64,000 bases of DNA, from the NCBI RefSeq assembly GCF_020360975.1, contig NW_025408671.1:434001-498000 (forward strand), written 5' to 3'. Shown here in pieces: positions 34,178 to 45,837 of the stretch (position 1 is the stretch's first letter; each line of letters starts with the position of its first letter). The stretch comes from Hirsutella rhossiliensis. Taxonomy: Eukaryota > Ascomycota > Sordariomycetes > Hypocreales > Ophiocordycipitaceae. The position numbers and the translations under genes were made by a program. A model generated the notes under the pieces. That model saw nothing but the letters and a program-made list of their open reading frames with translations. It made no database searches and was not told where the DNA came from.

Positions 34178-35994
34178 ATGGCTCTAAACGCAAGCGGAAC
34201 CATCCTGCGCACGGTGGATCATGAGAAGGAAGACACCGAGCAAATTCTTAAAAATACCGAGAACCAGTCCTGGAAAGTCTGGCCAAACGGGGCAGGCGTA
34301 CGTTTCCAGATTTCCTATTCCCAGCGAGCTACTGTCATGCCTCCCTGACAATTCTCTGTATGACAGCCCCCACCTCCACTGACGTTCAAGTCCAGTTTGA
34401 AGGGCTTGAAGAGCACCGCGGCCCACTCCGTTTACACGTCAAAGGTACTATTCCGTCGTGGGCGGCGGGTACTTTATATCGAACTGGGCCGGGCCAGAAT
34501 GTTGTCGAGAACACCGTCAAAGGGACTCACAATGTATCACACTGGTTTGACGGCTTTGCCCACACCCACAAGTTTGACATTGTTCCCTCAGAAGTCGACG
34601 ACGGTAGCACAACGGTGCTTTATTCGTCCCGACGCCAGTCCGAAGCCCACGTTGCCAACATCAAGGAGACAGGCTGGCGTTCCAGCATTTCCTTTGGGCA
34701 GAAGGCTGATCCTTGTGTTGGACTGTTTGCCAAGTTCATGAGCAACTTCACTCCCCAACAGCATACCAACAACGTTGTTCTCCTTCCTAATGTCCCCGGC
34801 CTGCGGGACGGAGCGCCTACTAACCTCGGCCACCATGTTGATCGCACCAATCTTTACATCAGCACAGACACAAGCACGCTGCAGAGTATCGATCCCGCCA
34901 CGCTCGAGCCCCTCGGCTTCACTAGCCAGGTCCGGCTGCATCCCGAACTCAAGGGACCGCTCTCCTGTGCTCATGCACAGCGGGACCGAGAGACTGGAGA
35001 CTTGTTTAATTTCAATCTAGATTTTGCTCGCCTCCACCCAGTATATCGCATATTCCGCGTGAACAATATGACTGGAACGACCGATATTCTTGCTACAGTC
35101 TCGGATCCCGAGCTCGCGCCGGCATACATTCATAGTTTCTTTTTGACAGAGAATTATGTTATTCTCTGTGTACCAACAGCGCATATTGCCTGGCACGGAC
35201 TCAAAATCGCCTGGAAACGCAATCTTCTCGAAGCCATCGAACCTTTCGACAAGTCAAAAAAATGCAAATGGATTGTCGTCGACCGAAAGCATGGCCAAGG
35301 GGTCGTCGCCCGTTTCTCCACCCCAGCTGCCTTCTTTTTCCACTCCATCAACGCCTATGAGGAACGCCTAAGAGACAAAAGTGGCGTTGAGCGAATTGAG
35401 CTGTATCTCGACCATGCCATGTACGACGACAGTGACATTCTATATAATGTTCATTACGACATCCTATTGGATAGGAATGATGCTGCCAGGAAGCGACTTC
35501 TCCCCAACCAGCGCTATAAGAAGTCTCTTCTCCGTCTAGTGCGATATCGTTACAGGATGCCCCTGCAGCATTCATGCCAGAAATCTTACACAGCAACGGC
35601 CGAGGAGGTCCTCTCGATTCCCGGCCCTCACGCAGGCGAGCTATGCACCATACACCCCGAACGGATAGGACGGCCCTACCGTTATGTCTACAGTACTGCT
35701 ACTCGCGGTTTAAGCACCCTGTTAGACTCCATTGTTAAAACAGACCTTCAAACTCGTGGGGCTGTTTTCTGGAACGGCCCCCGCGCGCACACACCCGGTG
35801 AACCTGTCTTTGTGCCGCGACCCGGTGGAACAGATGAGGATGACGGGGTGCTCTTGACCGTAGTCCTTGACGGCTCTGCGCAGAAATCTTATCTTCTATG
35901 TCTGGATGCAAGGACGCTGGAGGAACTGGGGAGGGCAGAGGCTGATTTCCCGATTGCTTTTGGATTTCATGGATTTCACGCCCCTTTAGGTTAA
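34178..35994 (+). CDS. Carotenoid cleavage dioxygenase
   Basis: Two exons, 34178-34297 and 34396-35994, across a 98-bp GTACGT...CCAG intron with CTGAC branch site, give 572 residues. The spliced join WPNGAG-FEGLEEHRGPLRLHVKG matches the N-terminus of fungal torulene/beta-carotene dioxygenases (CAO-2/CarT and CarX relatives). GTLYRTGPG and HWFDGFAH follow. The four iron-binding histidines are likely H233 (CAHAQRD), H286 (YIHSFFLTE), H356 (FFFHSINAYE) and H565 or H568 (GFHGFHAPLG). The enzyme splits a conjugated double bond of a carotenoid with O2, giving apocarotenals such as retinal or beta-apo-4'-carotenal. It is a soluble, membrane-peripheral enzyme. No phytoene synthase, desaturase or opsin gene is nearby, so which of the two reactions applies cannot be decided. 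Confidence 0.9.
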
Positions 35995-36466
35995 AAAAGT
36001 CCAATGTGAATGGACACTCCAGCATCGGTTGCAGTGCTGGTCTGGCTGGCTCTTGGAGAACTGAACCTATCCCTTTCTTTAAACAGCTTGTCCCCGCCGC
36101 GTCTGACCTAGTCTTATTGTTGGGATGGAATGGTCCATCGTGGACTTTCTGCCTTGTTCTGTATGGACCCTGCAGTCTCGACTTCAGGCTAACGATCGTA
36201 CGCGAAGATAGTGTTTGGCCTCGACAGCGCTTTCTGGGCTCAGTCTGTAGTCATCAACAAAATCGGGGCGTGGTCCGACGGGAGGATTCGCTTAGTTGTA
36301 GCCAGTAATTCAAATCGATATATACGCTGCAAGACGTTTTCGTTCTGTCGTTTGGTGCCGTACACATAGTTTAAACCAATACTGGTGACTTCCTATCTCT
36401 CTACTTATCTTCCTTTATATTATAGATAAATACCCCGATTTAGAGTAAAGGTTGTAAATCTTATGG

Positions 36467-36766
36467 TTGTGCGGCAAGCTTTTAGCATCCACCTCGGAAC
36501 CTATAGTGGCAAGGTCCTTAATAGGCCTGCAGCTATTCAAAATAGCTGCCAACCTACGTGGCCTCACGCCTAATGATCCCGAACCCAGGCATATTTCGCA
36601 TCAACATATCCACAACGCCCTTGGCGCCTACGGCATCAAGGGACTCGCTGATCGCACGCCACTACAGTTTCTCCACGACCTACCCAAGCATCTGTCTTTT
36701 GGCTTCTTCTTTCGCGATATACGTGACCAAGAGGGCCGGCTGACTCTATTATGGATTGATGTCTGA
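36467..36766 (+). pseudogene. Possible Mutator-like (MULE/FAR1) transposase fragment
   Basis: The frame contains PEPRHISHQHIHNALGAYGI, then GRTP-like DRTPLQFLHDL and FFFRDIRDQEGRLTLLWID. The last block resembles the segment just before the MULE catalytic domain, where relatives read like F..D...DGR...LF. It is short, has neither start context nor a catalytic region, and is flanked by stops, so a relic is the best reading. The similarity is modest and could be misleading. Confidence 0.35.
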
Positions 36767-37381
36767 CTCGCGGTTGCGTGTAAGTCCAACGGATTATAGG
36801 ATCCGGCAGGTCATCATAAAACCCCTTATTTAACTGGCCACTCCCCTCCCCCGCATGGATGAATTTTAGGATTTATTTTAAAACAAAACCACGAAGTTAA
36901 TATGCCAAGGTATGTATGGTGTAGTCATGTGGTGGCGAGCCAGGGCAGCCCTGATAGCAGTGAACACGAGGAAGGGATTCTTAGGCTAACAGAGTAGCAT
37001 TGACTTAGTACCAGGGTGTCCCTACTGTGCCTGGTGGGAGCGGTATATGTGTTATCGCTTGGCTTTGACACTTACATAGAACGGCCTTTGGGCCCGGGGG
37101 CGATTGGCCGGCTTGGCCACACACTCAGTAGCATGCGATTCGTACACAGAGCGTAGGGACTGTCCCAGCTGCATGTTGGCGTGCAATGATGCTGGCGTGT
37201 GCGAATTTGTCCGCGTCCTTCGGCGCGTGTGCCGGAGATCTTCGGCGCAACAGGCAGATAGGCGGGCGCTTCCAGCAAATTTCCATTGGGCCTCCCCTTT
37301 TTTGAACCGCTGCCTCTAAAACAGCGGACACTTTTGCGTGCGTACTTTCCGTTGCGAAGCTTCCGGAAAGCTTACTTGTTA

Positions 37382-37496
37382 TAGGAATCTGTCAGCTGCC
37401 ACCAGCACCTCCATGGCATATAGGCTCCACCACTGCCAGGTCATCTGTTGGAGTGTCACTTCACTTCTGCCTGCACAACCCAGTGGTTTCTCACAG
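37382..37496 (-). repeat. Dispersed repeat family, copy C (inverted)
   Basis: Read on the minus strand, this stretch matches copies A/B at 24.7-25.1 kb, sharing AGTGAAGTGACACTCCAACA and the CCTATATGCCATGGAGGTGC core. It is nearly identical to copy B over long blocks, so copies B and C separated more recently than A and B. Confidence 0.75.
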
Positions 37497-38187
37497 AATC
37501 TGAATGAGATAGACAACCCTACTTTCGCAGTGTTGTTGTGCTTTAGGGCAGGACATGGCGGAGTGAATGAAACAATAGTTTCCTAGAAATACACCTACTG
37601 TATGTACGTTGCAGCATGTAACGGTCTGGGCCGTTGGCTTAATAATAGACGTGGGAACCTAGGGTCTAGTCAGGTGACTAGCCGAGGTTGTTTTTAGGCG
37701 GCTGCCGCACCGGTAAGGCGCTGCGCCCGCTCTTTCCTGGATGACGACGAACCATGCATCCAGGGTAGGTAATTAATTAAATCACCCCGCTATCGCCAGG
37801 TCACGCAGCCAGCTCCTAAAACGGAGCCCATCCCATCCACCGTTTTGCACCGTCGGCACACCAAGAATTACCCGGTGGTTTGCCAAAGAGTACGGATCGC
37901 TATTAACCTACTACACTTACCCCCTCCCCCTCCTCCGAGCACCTAATGTTCGTGCAGGAGGAGGCAGTATTACGAAACGTCAGCTCAGACGACCAGCATT
38001 CGCCTACCCTACGTGATTGGCAGTAGGAAATACTGCGTGGGTAGGTCGCACGATAATATAAGCAGCCACGAATAACGGGACCTGTCCTCGCGCCTAGACA
38101 TTAGACAAGATGTTAGCGGCAAAATGCATTGGAAACCTAAGACATGGGCTTGACGGGATTATGTCTCGTGACATGGACGGCATATAT

Positions 38188-38192
38188 ACTCC
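38188..38192. repeat. Target-site duplication of the copia element (left)
   Basis: ACTCC sits directly before the 5' LTR and recurs directly after the 3' LTR at 46865-46869. This is the 5-bp duplication expected of LTR-element integration. Confidence 0.9.
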
Positions 38193-38481
38193 TGTCAGAG
38201 GGAGCAGACTGACGGTCTAATCCGCACACGTATAAACTCCGGTGAAAGAGGCAGGTCAGACACAAGGACTTGAGTCAGGTATCGATACAGTAGAGGAACA
38301 TTGCCCTAATCGGGATACACGGGAATTGGCACTGATTCAGGGCCACCACGGGTCCCAGATTGGTATCTATTCGTATAAATACCCCCTCAATGTCGCACAG
38401 ATAGATAAAAAACATGCATCATCGTTTGGACTCAATTGTGCCTGCCCTTATCCTTCCGCCCGCGCTCTCAGCTTGCTGAGA
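38193..38481 (+). repeat. 5' LTR
   Basis: Starts TGTCAG and ends CTGAGA, near-inverted hexamers with the unusual TG...GA end instead of TG...CA. It is 289 bp long and matches the 3' LTR (46576-46864) base for base as far as I can read. The boundary is fixed by the ACTCC duplication. Confidence 0.93.
38374..38380 (+). promoter_or_regulatory. LTR TATA box
   Basis: TATAAAT, about 180 bp into the LTR, is the probable core promoter for the genomic RNA. The same motif lies in the 3' LTR at 46757-46763. Confidence 0.6.
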
Positions 38482-38495
38482 GTTATGAGCCCGGT
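38481..38495 (+). promoter_or_regulatory. Primer-binding site matching tRNA-iMet anticodon arm
   Basis: AGTTATGAGCCCGG starts at the last LTR base. It is the complement of the anticodon stem-loop of initiator tRNA-Met (GGGCTCATAAC), not of its 3' acceptor end. Drosophila copia and some relatives prime this way from an internally cleaved half-tRNA. Confidence 0.75.
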
Positions 38496-38708
38496 TTGCG
38501 GTGCTCTTTATCCTTCGCATTCCTCTACCAACTGTGAGGCTATCACGAATCTCAACGCACCATATATCCTTCACCCTTGGGGTTGACGCGAGGAAGAGAG
38601 CAAAATTCAGGGGCAACACCCACAACTACGCAGAGTCAACGTGACGCGTGCATCCCTCGCAGGAGGTAAAACACACGATGACACTAGGCCCCAATATCAG
38701 AAGGGGAG

Positions 38709-39425
38709 GTGTACATCACCACACTCAAGGAAAGCCTTGACTGGACCCCATGGATTAGGGGTATCAAATCATGGGCTCAAACGCACCACATCTGGGAGTA
38801 CGTTAACCCAGAAGGGACCGTGGTGCTCGAGGAGCCCCTGAGGCCTAGCTGGGAAGAGCTACTCGAGAAGGTAGGGCAGAGGCCCCACCGAGGAAGCTTT
38901 CCCAACGAAGAAAATAAGTATAAGGCAGCAAGGGAAGACTTCAATGAGAAGCTTCAAGATGCCAAGGACCTCTTTAGGTACAAAGAGAAGACCTTCCAGG
39001 ATCAATTGGACCGCTTCAAGGCTAGAGAAAAAGCCATGATGCAGATCGAGGAGGTGATCAAGAAGTCCATCAGTGAGGGGCTCCAGGGCGAGACCCTGAT
39101 ACAGCTGACGCCCCGGGACAAGATCAAAGAACTCAAACAGAAGGTTCTCCCCTCAGCGGAGGAAGAAAAGAACCTTATCGATGAAAGGTATCATCAAATC
39201 ATCAACAAGAAAGGAACCCGGGACTGGAAGGCCTGGGCAGAGCAGCTGGACCAAGTCATCCTGGATTCAAGAGACCTAGCGGTCTCGACTATTAATGACA
39301 CAAAGATTCGTCAGGACTTCCTCAAAGGGACCGAAGAATGGGACCCTAGCTGGCCCATGACGATTAGGCTGCTGGACGCACTCCTGGAGAGAACAGGACT
39401 CCCAGCAACCTTTTGCGCACCCTGA
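38709..39425 (+). pseudogene. copia gag region
   Basis: An open frame of 238 codons without a convincing ATG (the first codon is GTG; an ATG at 38678 is in another frame). It encodes a helical, charged protein with LTPRDKIKELKQKVLPSAEE and WKAWAEQLDQVILDSRDLA, consistent with capsid. At its 3' end the frame reads LLERTGLPATF and stops, while the next frame reads NLLRTLIADFKREV. This suggests loss of one C near 39405. Confidence 0.75.
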
Positions 39426-40390
39426 TTGCCGACTTTAAAAGGGAGGTTGGATTCAGGAAGAAAGGGAAACCTCAGAAGACCCCAGGGGTCAACAACGCAA
39501 ACAACGCTCCAAGATCATCTGATCAGAGGACTAGGAATGGCCCAGAGGGGTCACACAAGTGCCCGGCATGTAAGCAACACTGGGTCAAAAAGGATGAGTG
39601 GTGGGAAAGCTGCTGGACCTTTAGAGCGATGTTCCAGAAAGACCCCGAAGGATGGATTCCCAGGGACCACCTTAAGGAGGCCATCAACCAGCACCTTAAG
39701 GAGAACCCCTTGGACAAGACCAAAGCCATGGAGTGGAAGCCAAAAGCCAAAGACATCACAGTCCCGCAGAATAACAACAACTCGAGCAAACAGGCTAATA
39801 CAGTGTCGCACGTGCATAGCACTAATACGAGTGAAGACTCTCTCGAGGACAAGGCCATCTATGATTCAGGGCTAGCGTACATGTCTTTAACGACCTACGA
39901 TGGTTCGATGAGGATACCTTCACCTGGGGATCGTCAGAAGAAGTCCGGGCAGGAGAAAACTCCTCCAAGTCAAGGGGTAGGCATGGCCGTTATCCCAGTG
40001 AAAAACGGGATCAATTTGAAGCTTGAGAGCAGCTACTACATCCCAGAGATGCCAACAAGTGTGTTCTCAGCTCGTCAGGGGATTGTTGCGAAGATCTATT
40101 GGAACCAGGTTAACGGCACACTCTACCATGAGCCCACAGGGCGCACTCTGGTCAGTCTGCAAGAAATTGAAGACCAATACGTTATTGCAAGCCTCTCAAA
40201 GCGGCCCCAACACAGCGTCTTTGTCACAAGCAGGGCTCCTAAGCCACCAATGGGTGGGCAAGCAGACCTTTGGCACAGACGGCTAGGACATCCGGGGCCA
40301 GAACCCCAGCCACCTAACCAAGATGGGGACCGGCCACGTGTGAATGCGAGGTCTGCGCAACAGGCAAGGCAAAGAGGCAGGTCTCCGTGA
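39413..40390 (+). pseudogene. copia nucleocapsid, protease and GAG-pre-integrase region
   Basis: The frame continues gag after the frameshift. CPACKQHWVKKDEWWESCW may be a degenerate or alternative zinc knuckle. DSG in AIYDSGLAYM is the aspartic protease site. LWHRRLGHPGP is the GAG-pre-integrase motif that precedes the integrase zinc finger. The frame is lost near 40390, before the integrase core. Confidence 0.75.
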
Positions 40391-40453
40391 GGAGCCCACT
40401 TTACGACCCAGAGGGCCGGAGCTCAATTTAGCTTCGACTTACACCCAGGCCCG

Positions 40454-41029
40454 GTGGCCGGATTCGGGGGTGAAAAGTACTTTGCGCTATTCACATGCAT
40501 AACGACCAGGATGAGGTTTTATTACGCATTGAAGAGCAAAACCGAGGTCCGAGATGCCTTCAAGAAGCTGACATCAATGCTAGAAACCCAGTACGGGATA
40601 AAACTGATCAACCTGGCTACTGACGGAGAAAAAGCCCTTTTAACAAAGGAGCTAGTCAAATTCATCGAAGGATTGGGCATTCGGGTCTTCCAGTCAGCTC
40701 CATCCACGCCCACACAGAATGGGCATGCAGAAAGGTCCGGGGCCGTGGTCAAAGAAAGGGCCCGGCTTATGAACCTGGACTCCCGCCTCCCGGAGGAGCT
40801 CTGGACCGAGACCTACCGAACAGCAGTGTATTTGCTCAACCGTACGCCACTTAAAGGATCTGATCATAGCTGGAGAAGCCCACACGAACGATGGTGGACC
40901 TATGAGGGACCACAACCCTCTATACGGCCACATCAAGCGAGTCCAGCCGAGCATAAATCACCTGCGTGTCTTCGGCTGTGTGGCCTACCCAATGACAATC
41001 ACTGCGTTGGAGCATGTAAAGTCACATAA
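40454..41029 (+). pseudogene. copia integrase core
   Basis: TDGEKAL carries the second catalytic Asp and NGHAERSGAVVKERARLM the Glu of the DD35E triad. HPHERWW-like and LNRTPLKG segments follow. The frame is lost near 40900, and the end of the integrase (INHLRVFGCVAYP) continues in another frame. Confidence 0.8.
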
Positions 41030-42743
41030 GACGCAGTCCCCGCTTGAGCAGAGAGCTCATATCGGTTACCTGGTGGGCTACAGATCGACCCATCAATATG
41101 TCGTGTGGATACCCTCGATCCGCCAGACCAAACTGATGGTCTCGGCGAATGTACAATTTGATGAGTCAACAATGTACGATCCGAAGAGGGAAGAAGACGC
41201 GGAAGCCTTCCAGGTCTATACATACGATGTTCTTCGTCAAATGGTGGCGATAGACGTCCCTGACGACGAAGACATAGAGGAAGCAGGAGTGCGCAATTAC
41301 TCCGATGATGAGACAGATGACGGAATGACGCCGTACACCTCGGAGTCAATTGCGGCACCCTCTGCAGACGAGGCGACACAAGAAGCACCGAATTTGAAGA
41401 CTTCGATGAGGACTACAACGGACAGTGCCTATATTTCGCCTCCAAGCACTTCAAACAGTAGGGTGGAGGAAGAAACCTCACCCTCCCCACCAAGCTCTGT
41501 CACCACTAGCGTGACCCCGCAGGAGGTCACCCACTACGGGAGTGAGGACCCGGAGGTGGAAAACTCAAACATTATCTCGAGCCCTACGCGGACCGACCGG
41601 GAGCCTCAGGTATCACTAGGCACGCCGATCCTAGACGGATTGAATGAGCCACCTGTCGATCCGGGGGGTGGTGCGCTCGACGAGCCACAATGGTCAGAAT
41701 TCGAGGAGCTGTCTCTGGGGGGTGGGGAGAGCCCGACCCCAGAGTCACAATCACAACCCGAAAAACGACCCCGCAAGGCGAGGGACAAGTCTCAGGGGAT
41801 AAACCCCGCCAATGTGCTTGAGGGCAAGAGACAGAGGAAGCCGAAGAAGGCCTTCATCAATAACATCATTGCTAATGCCTCGAAGCACAGGCTTCACGTT
41901 GAGGATATGCCTCCTGTGCCAACCTCCTTTAAAGCCGCGATGGCTTCGGAATACGCCTCCCAATGGATAATGGGGATGGGGCGTGAAATTGAGGACCAGA
42001 TGAAGCTCGAAACGTGGACCAAGGTGGCCAGAAAGATGGTTGAAGAAGCCGGCCACTTCATAATCCCGTTGCGATGGGTATATGCATATAAACTGGATGA
42101 GCAGGGCTACGTCACTCGCTTTAAAGCCCGACTTGTGGTCCGTGGAGACCAGCAGCCGGAAGACAACGAGGACACATACGCGGCCACACTACGAGCAAGA
42201 ACCTTCAGAGTGTTAATGGCCCTCTGCTGTCTTGAAGACCTTGAAACAGAACAGTACGATGTGAAAACAGCGTTTCTGTATAATAAGCTCAAGCATGCCA
42301 TCTATTGTCAGATGCCACCAGGCTACCTTGAGCCTGGGCTATGCTTGAAGCTTCTCAAGGGACTATACGGGCTTCGAATCGCTCCAAGGCTGTGGTTTGA
42401 GGAGCTCTCGGGCTTCTTCAAGAAGCTGGGCGCTCAACAACTCGTCGAAGATGCCTGCGTGATGACTTATAAAGGAGTCATCATCTTCTTCTTTGTGGAT
42501 GACATCGTGATGATGTATCCAAAAGAAAAGAAGGCCGAATGGGAAGAACTTCACGCTGCCATTATGAAGGAATATACCATCAACCACATGGGGGAACTTC
42601 GCTGGTTCCTAGGGATTGAAGTCATCAGGATAGGGCCCAGAAGAAGCTTTGGCTCGCTCAAGCCTCGTATCTCTCGAAGATGGCCAAGAAATTCCACATT
42701 GAGGACGATGATCAGATCCTTGGCGTGCCCCAGATCCCGATAA
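40902..42743 (+). pseudogene. copia integrase tail and reverse transcriptase
   Basis: The 613-codon frame starts with the conserved integrase C-terminal LRVFGCVAYP, passes a long acidic Ser/Thr linker, and enters RT at about codon 340 (WTKVARKM...FIIPLRWVYAYKLDEQG, RFKARLVVRGDQQ, YDVKTAFLYNKL, QMPPGY, LLKGLYGLRIAPRLW). The catalytic motif is FFFVDDIVMM. The last 30 codons (after RWFLGIEVI) are out of frame, because a frameshift near 42640 moves the rest into the next frame. Confidence 0.85.
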
Positions 42744-43674
42744 CGACCGAAGAGCTCAAGCCATACGAGAAGACGGCTACTAGGGACGAGGTTCATCAAT
42801 ATCTCTCTCTAATTGGCTCAATTCTTCACCCAGCGATTCACACCAGACCCGACGGTGCGTTCCCGGTTGGAAAACTGGCACAATTCAGCCATAACCCGGG
42901 CCCGAAGCATAGGAGAGAGGCCAGGAGATGCCTGGCATACCTCTATCACACGAGAGATCGCTGCATCTGCTTCTCAGTCAAAGAAGCTGAACGCAGGTTC
43001 CTCTGCGCTTCTGATTCATCCTTTGCAGACAACCCGGAGACTCGAAAATCCTCACAGGGATATGTCTTCTTGTTTCTAGGCGGACCCGTTGACTGGAAGG
43101 CTACGAAACAAGCGACTGTGACGACGTCGTCCACAGAGGCCGAATTGCTGGCCCTGTCCAGTGTGTCCATCAATCAAGTAACTTGACTTGGTTGCTTGAA
43201 GTTGGTTGATTACATAACAGTCAATCACGAGTAACGATCTCTCCGACCAAGCAAAAGTAAAGCTTTCTGCATTACTCGGGTTTACTCCGAGTTACCGGTA
43301 CCTGACTAGCGTTGATTTCAGGCAATTTCGTGATACCCATGTCATGAAAGTGGACGAACCCCTTTCCTCTCGCCGATTGAGCTTGGTGATTACAGTTACT
43401 TTCTTCGTGCCTGATTCATCAACATCCTGCAGAAACTGTTCAACGCTGAGGAAGCCAGCAATGCCCTCTCACTCAGCTTTCGATCCTTGCAATCATCTCG
43501 GGCGTCACGCCTCCCAAGACGCCTTCCCAGTCGGTCCCCGACGAGCCAAGCATCTCCCATGAAAGGGACTTGCCAAAGGCATCGCAATGCGTTTTCCCTA
43601 TATCTTGGGAGAAGATTCGTTACGACAGAAAACCGTTGGCCACCATACGATATCGTCAGCCTCACAAGCGCGCA

Positions 43675-45747
43675 ATGAACTCGAAGGCGCAACCATCGAT
43701 AATCTACAAACACGGTGCGCAACTCACGACAGACGGCGACAACAAGTACTGGCTCTGCAAATATTGCCATGTAAGCGGACGTCACGACACAGCGCTCTTT
43801 GCCAGCGAGAGTACGACGAGCATCATCTATCACCTTAGGCACCACCACAAACTTGCCGAGTTCGGTTACAAAGTGGCAGGGTCCGACCCCTTCAGCATCT
43901 CTCAAGGAGCCACCAAGGCCGCGTCGTACTTGGGGAGCCGACGCATGGTGTTCAATGACCTCCAGTTTCGAAGTCATTTTGCCGACTGGGTCATTGATCT
44001 TGATTTGACTTTCCGCCAAGCGACTCACCGACGAACAAATGAAATATTTGCATTGTGCCTGGAAGACATCGACAAAGTTTTGCCGAAAAGCCCGTCAGCG
44101 CTGAGCAGTTGGGTCAGCGAAAAATGGTTCGGTGACAACGGCAGGCGCGCCTGGCTGAAAGAACAGCTCCGCCTGTCCAAAAGCAAGATCCACGTCTCGA
44201 CAGATGCTTGGACATCTGAAGAAGGTACCAACTATTTGGCTATAGTTTCTCACTTTCTAGACGCTGCATACAAGCTGCAAACGGCTTTGCTGGATTTGCC
44301 AGTTTTGAAGGGCCCCCACACTGGCGAGAATATCGCCAAAGTCCTTGCAGCGGTCATGGGGTCATACGAGATCGGTCAGAACGTTGGTTTCTTCATGATG
44401 GACAACGCAAGTAGTAACGACACTTGCATTCGAGAGCTGGCGAAGCGCTATCCTGTCATCAAGCCTCAGAGTCGCCTGCGCTGCGTCGGCCATATGCTCA
44501 ACCTAATCGTCAAAGCCCTTCTCTTTGGGTAGGGTGTCGGCAAGTTGGAGAAACAGCTTTGCGGCGCGTCTGAAGTGGAGCGTTTTGAAATCTGGAGAAA
44601 GCATAGCTTCGTCGGTAAACTTCACAATTTCTGTGTTTGGGTAAACAGAAGTGACCAAAGGCGGGAGCAGCTGAAACGGTATATTTTGCAGGCTTACGAG
44701 GAAGGCAGCATTGAACTGCTCTACACTAGAGTCCTGGTCGACGGCGGAATCCGCTGGAACTCTGCATATGCAATGATTCAGAGGGCGGTCAAGCTCCGTC
44801 ATGCGATTGATCTGTTCTTCCTCAACTATTGCTACGGTGGCGTAGGGTACGACATTTCGCAAGACGTACTAACCCCACAAGATTGGATTGACTTGCACCA
44901 TTTTCTCGACATCTTGAAGCCTTTCAAAGATCTGACAAAACGCATGGAGGCCGAGCCAACAAAGCTGGCCTGGAAGGATCACATGGCTCCCTTCATGAAA
45001 CAATTGAATCATTCGATGTCCTCTTCAAAAGCTCCAAGAGGCCGGAAGATTTGCCGATGACCATCCCGACGTGGTTTCAACGTATTATTCCCACGCAATC
45101 GATGCTGCTCGCATCAAGCTAGAAGAGTACTTCGGCCTTACCGATGCCACCCCAGCTTATCGGTGCGCTGTCGCATTGCATCCGGCGAATAAGTTTGCTT
45201 ACTTCGAACTTGAGTGGAGTCACAACAAGCAGTGGATCAGTGAGGCAAAGAGCGTGGTTCAAGAAGTTTTCGCAGAATACGAAGACGCATACATGGAAGC
45301 GGACGCTGCGGACCATGAGGAGGCTTCGTCGCTGGCCCTAGGAGAAGTCGTCACTGATAAGGCTGGCGATGATCTCGTCGCCCTTGACCCACTCCAGGAA
45401 GCTCGCAAACGCCGACAGATGCTGGCTGAGCTTGCGGCGTCCGGCAAGGGAAGGAGGAAAAGAGCGAGACTAACTTCTGAGCTCGACGAGTTTATGGCTA
45501 GGAATAACAAGGCTGATTCGGAAGTCGAAGATCCCTTGCAATGGTGGATCTGTCATGCGGCAGACTACCCAGTTCTGTCGCAAATGGCTTTCGACTTGTT
45601 CACTTGTCCAGCAATGAGTGCTGAATGTGAGCGGGTTTTCTCTCAGACCAAAAGGTCATCACGGATGAGCGGAATCGCCTCAGCTCCAACACCGTGGCAG
45701 CTATCGAATGCCAAAAGCACCTACTTCGATCTGGCATGCTATCGTAG
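43675..45747 (+). pseudogene. hAT transposase, defective
   Basis: From ATG 43675 the N-terminus has a BED-type finger (WLCKYCHVSGRH...TTSIIYHLRHHH). The catalytic domain has STDAWTSEEGTNYLAIVSHF and FFMMDNASSNDTC, then CVGHMLNLIVKALLFG followed by an in-frame TAG at 44530 where relatives continue with GVGKLEKQ. The insertion/RNase H-like part continues (VLVDGGIRWNSAYAMIQRA). A frameshift near 45030 precedes YFGLTDATPAYRCAVALHP. The hAT dimerisation domain is DPLQWWICHAADYPVLSQMA, then MSAECERVFSQTKR, with a second frameshift near 45655. At least three lesions make it inactive. Confidence 0.88.
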
Positions 45748-45837
45748 TCATGCTCGAGGAGCACTTTTTTTCCCCTCGTCCCAAGGTCACAGGCGGACAA
45801 GATATAGAGATCACTCAAGCAAATCGGCTCCCGGAGT

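Larger units (their letters stand above)
35995..38187. other. Gene-poor stretch before the retrotransposon
   Basis: It holds a possible MULE-transposase scrap (36467-36766), an inverted copy of the dispersed repeat (37382-37496) and otherwise low-information sequence, locally AT-rich around 36.3-36.5 and 36.8-36.9 kb. Confidence 0.5.

Noticed and set aside
39400..42650. Programmed ribosomal frameshifting in the copia element
   Set aside because: Frames change at several unrelated points including within conserved domains, which fits mutation (or assembly indels), not one regulated gag-pol shift.
44515..44550. A mini-intron removing the TAG in the hAT transposase
   Set aside because: The only GT-AG pair around the stop would give a 16-nt intron, far below the fungal minimum. 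It is called a nonsense mutation.
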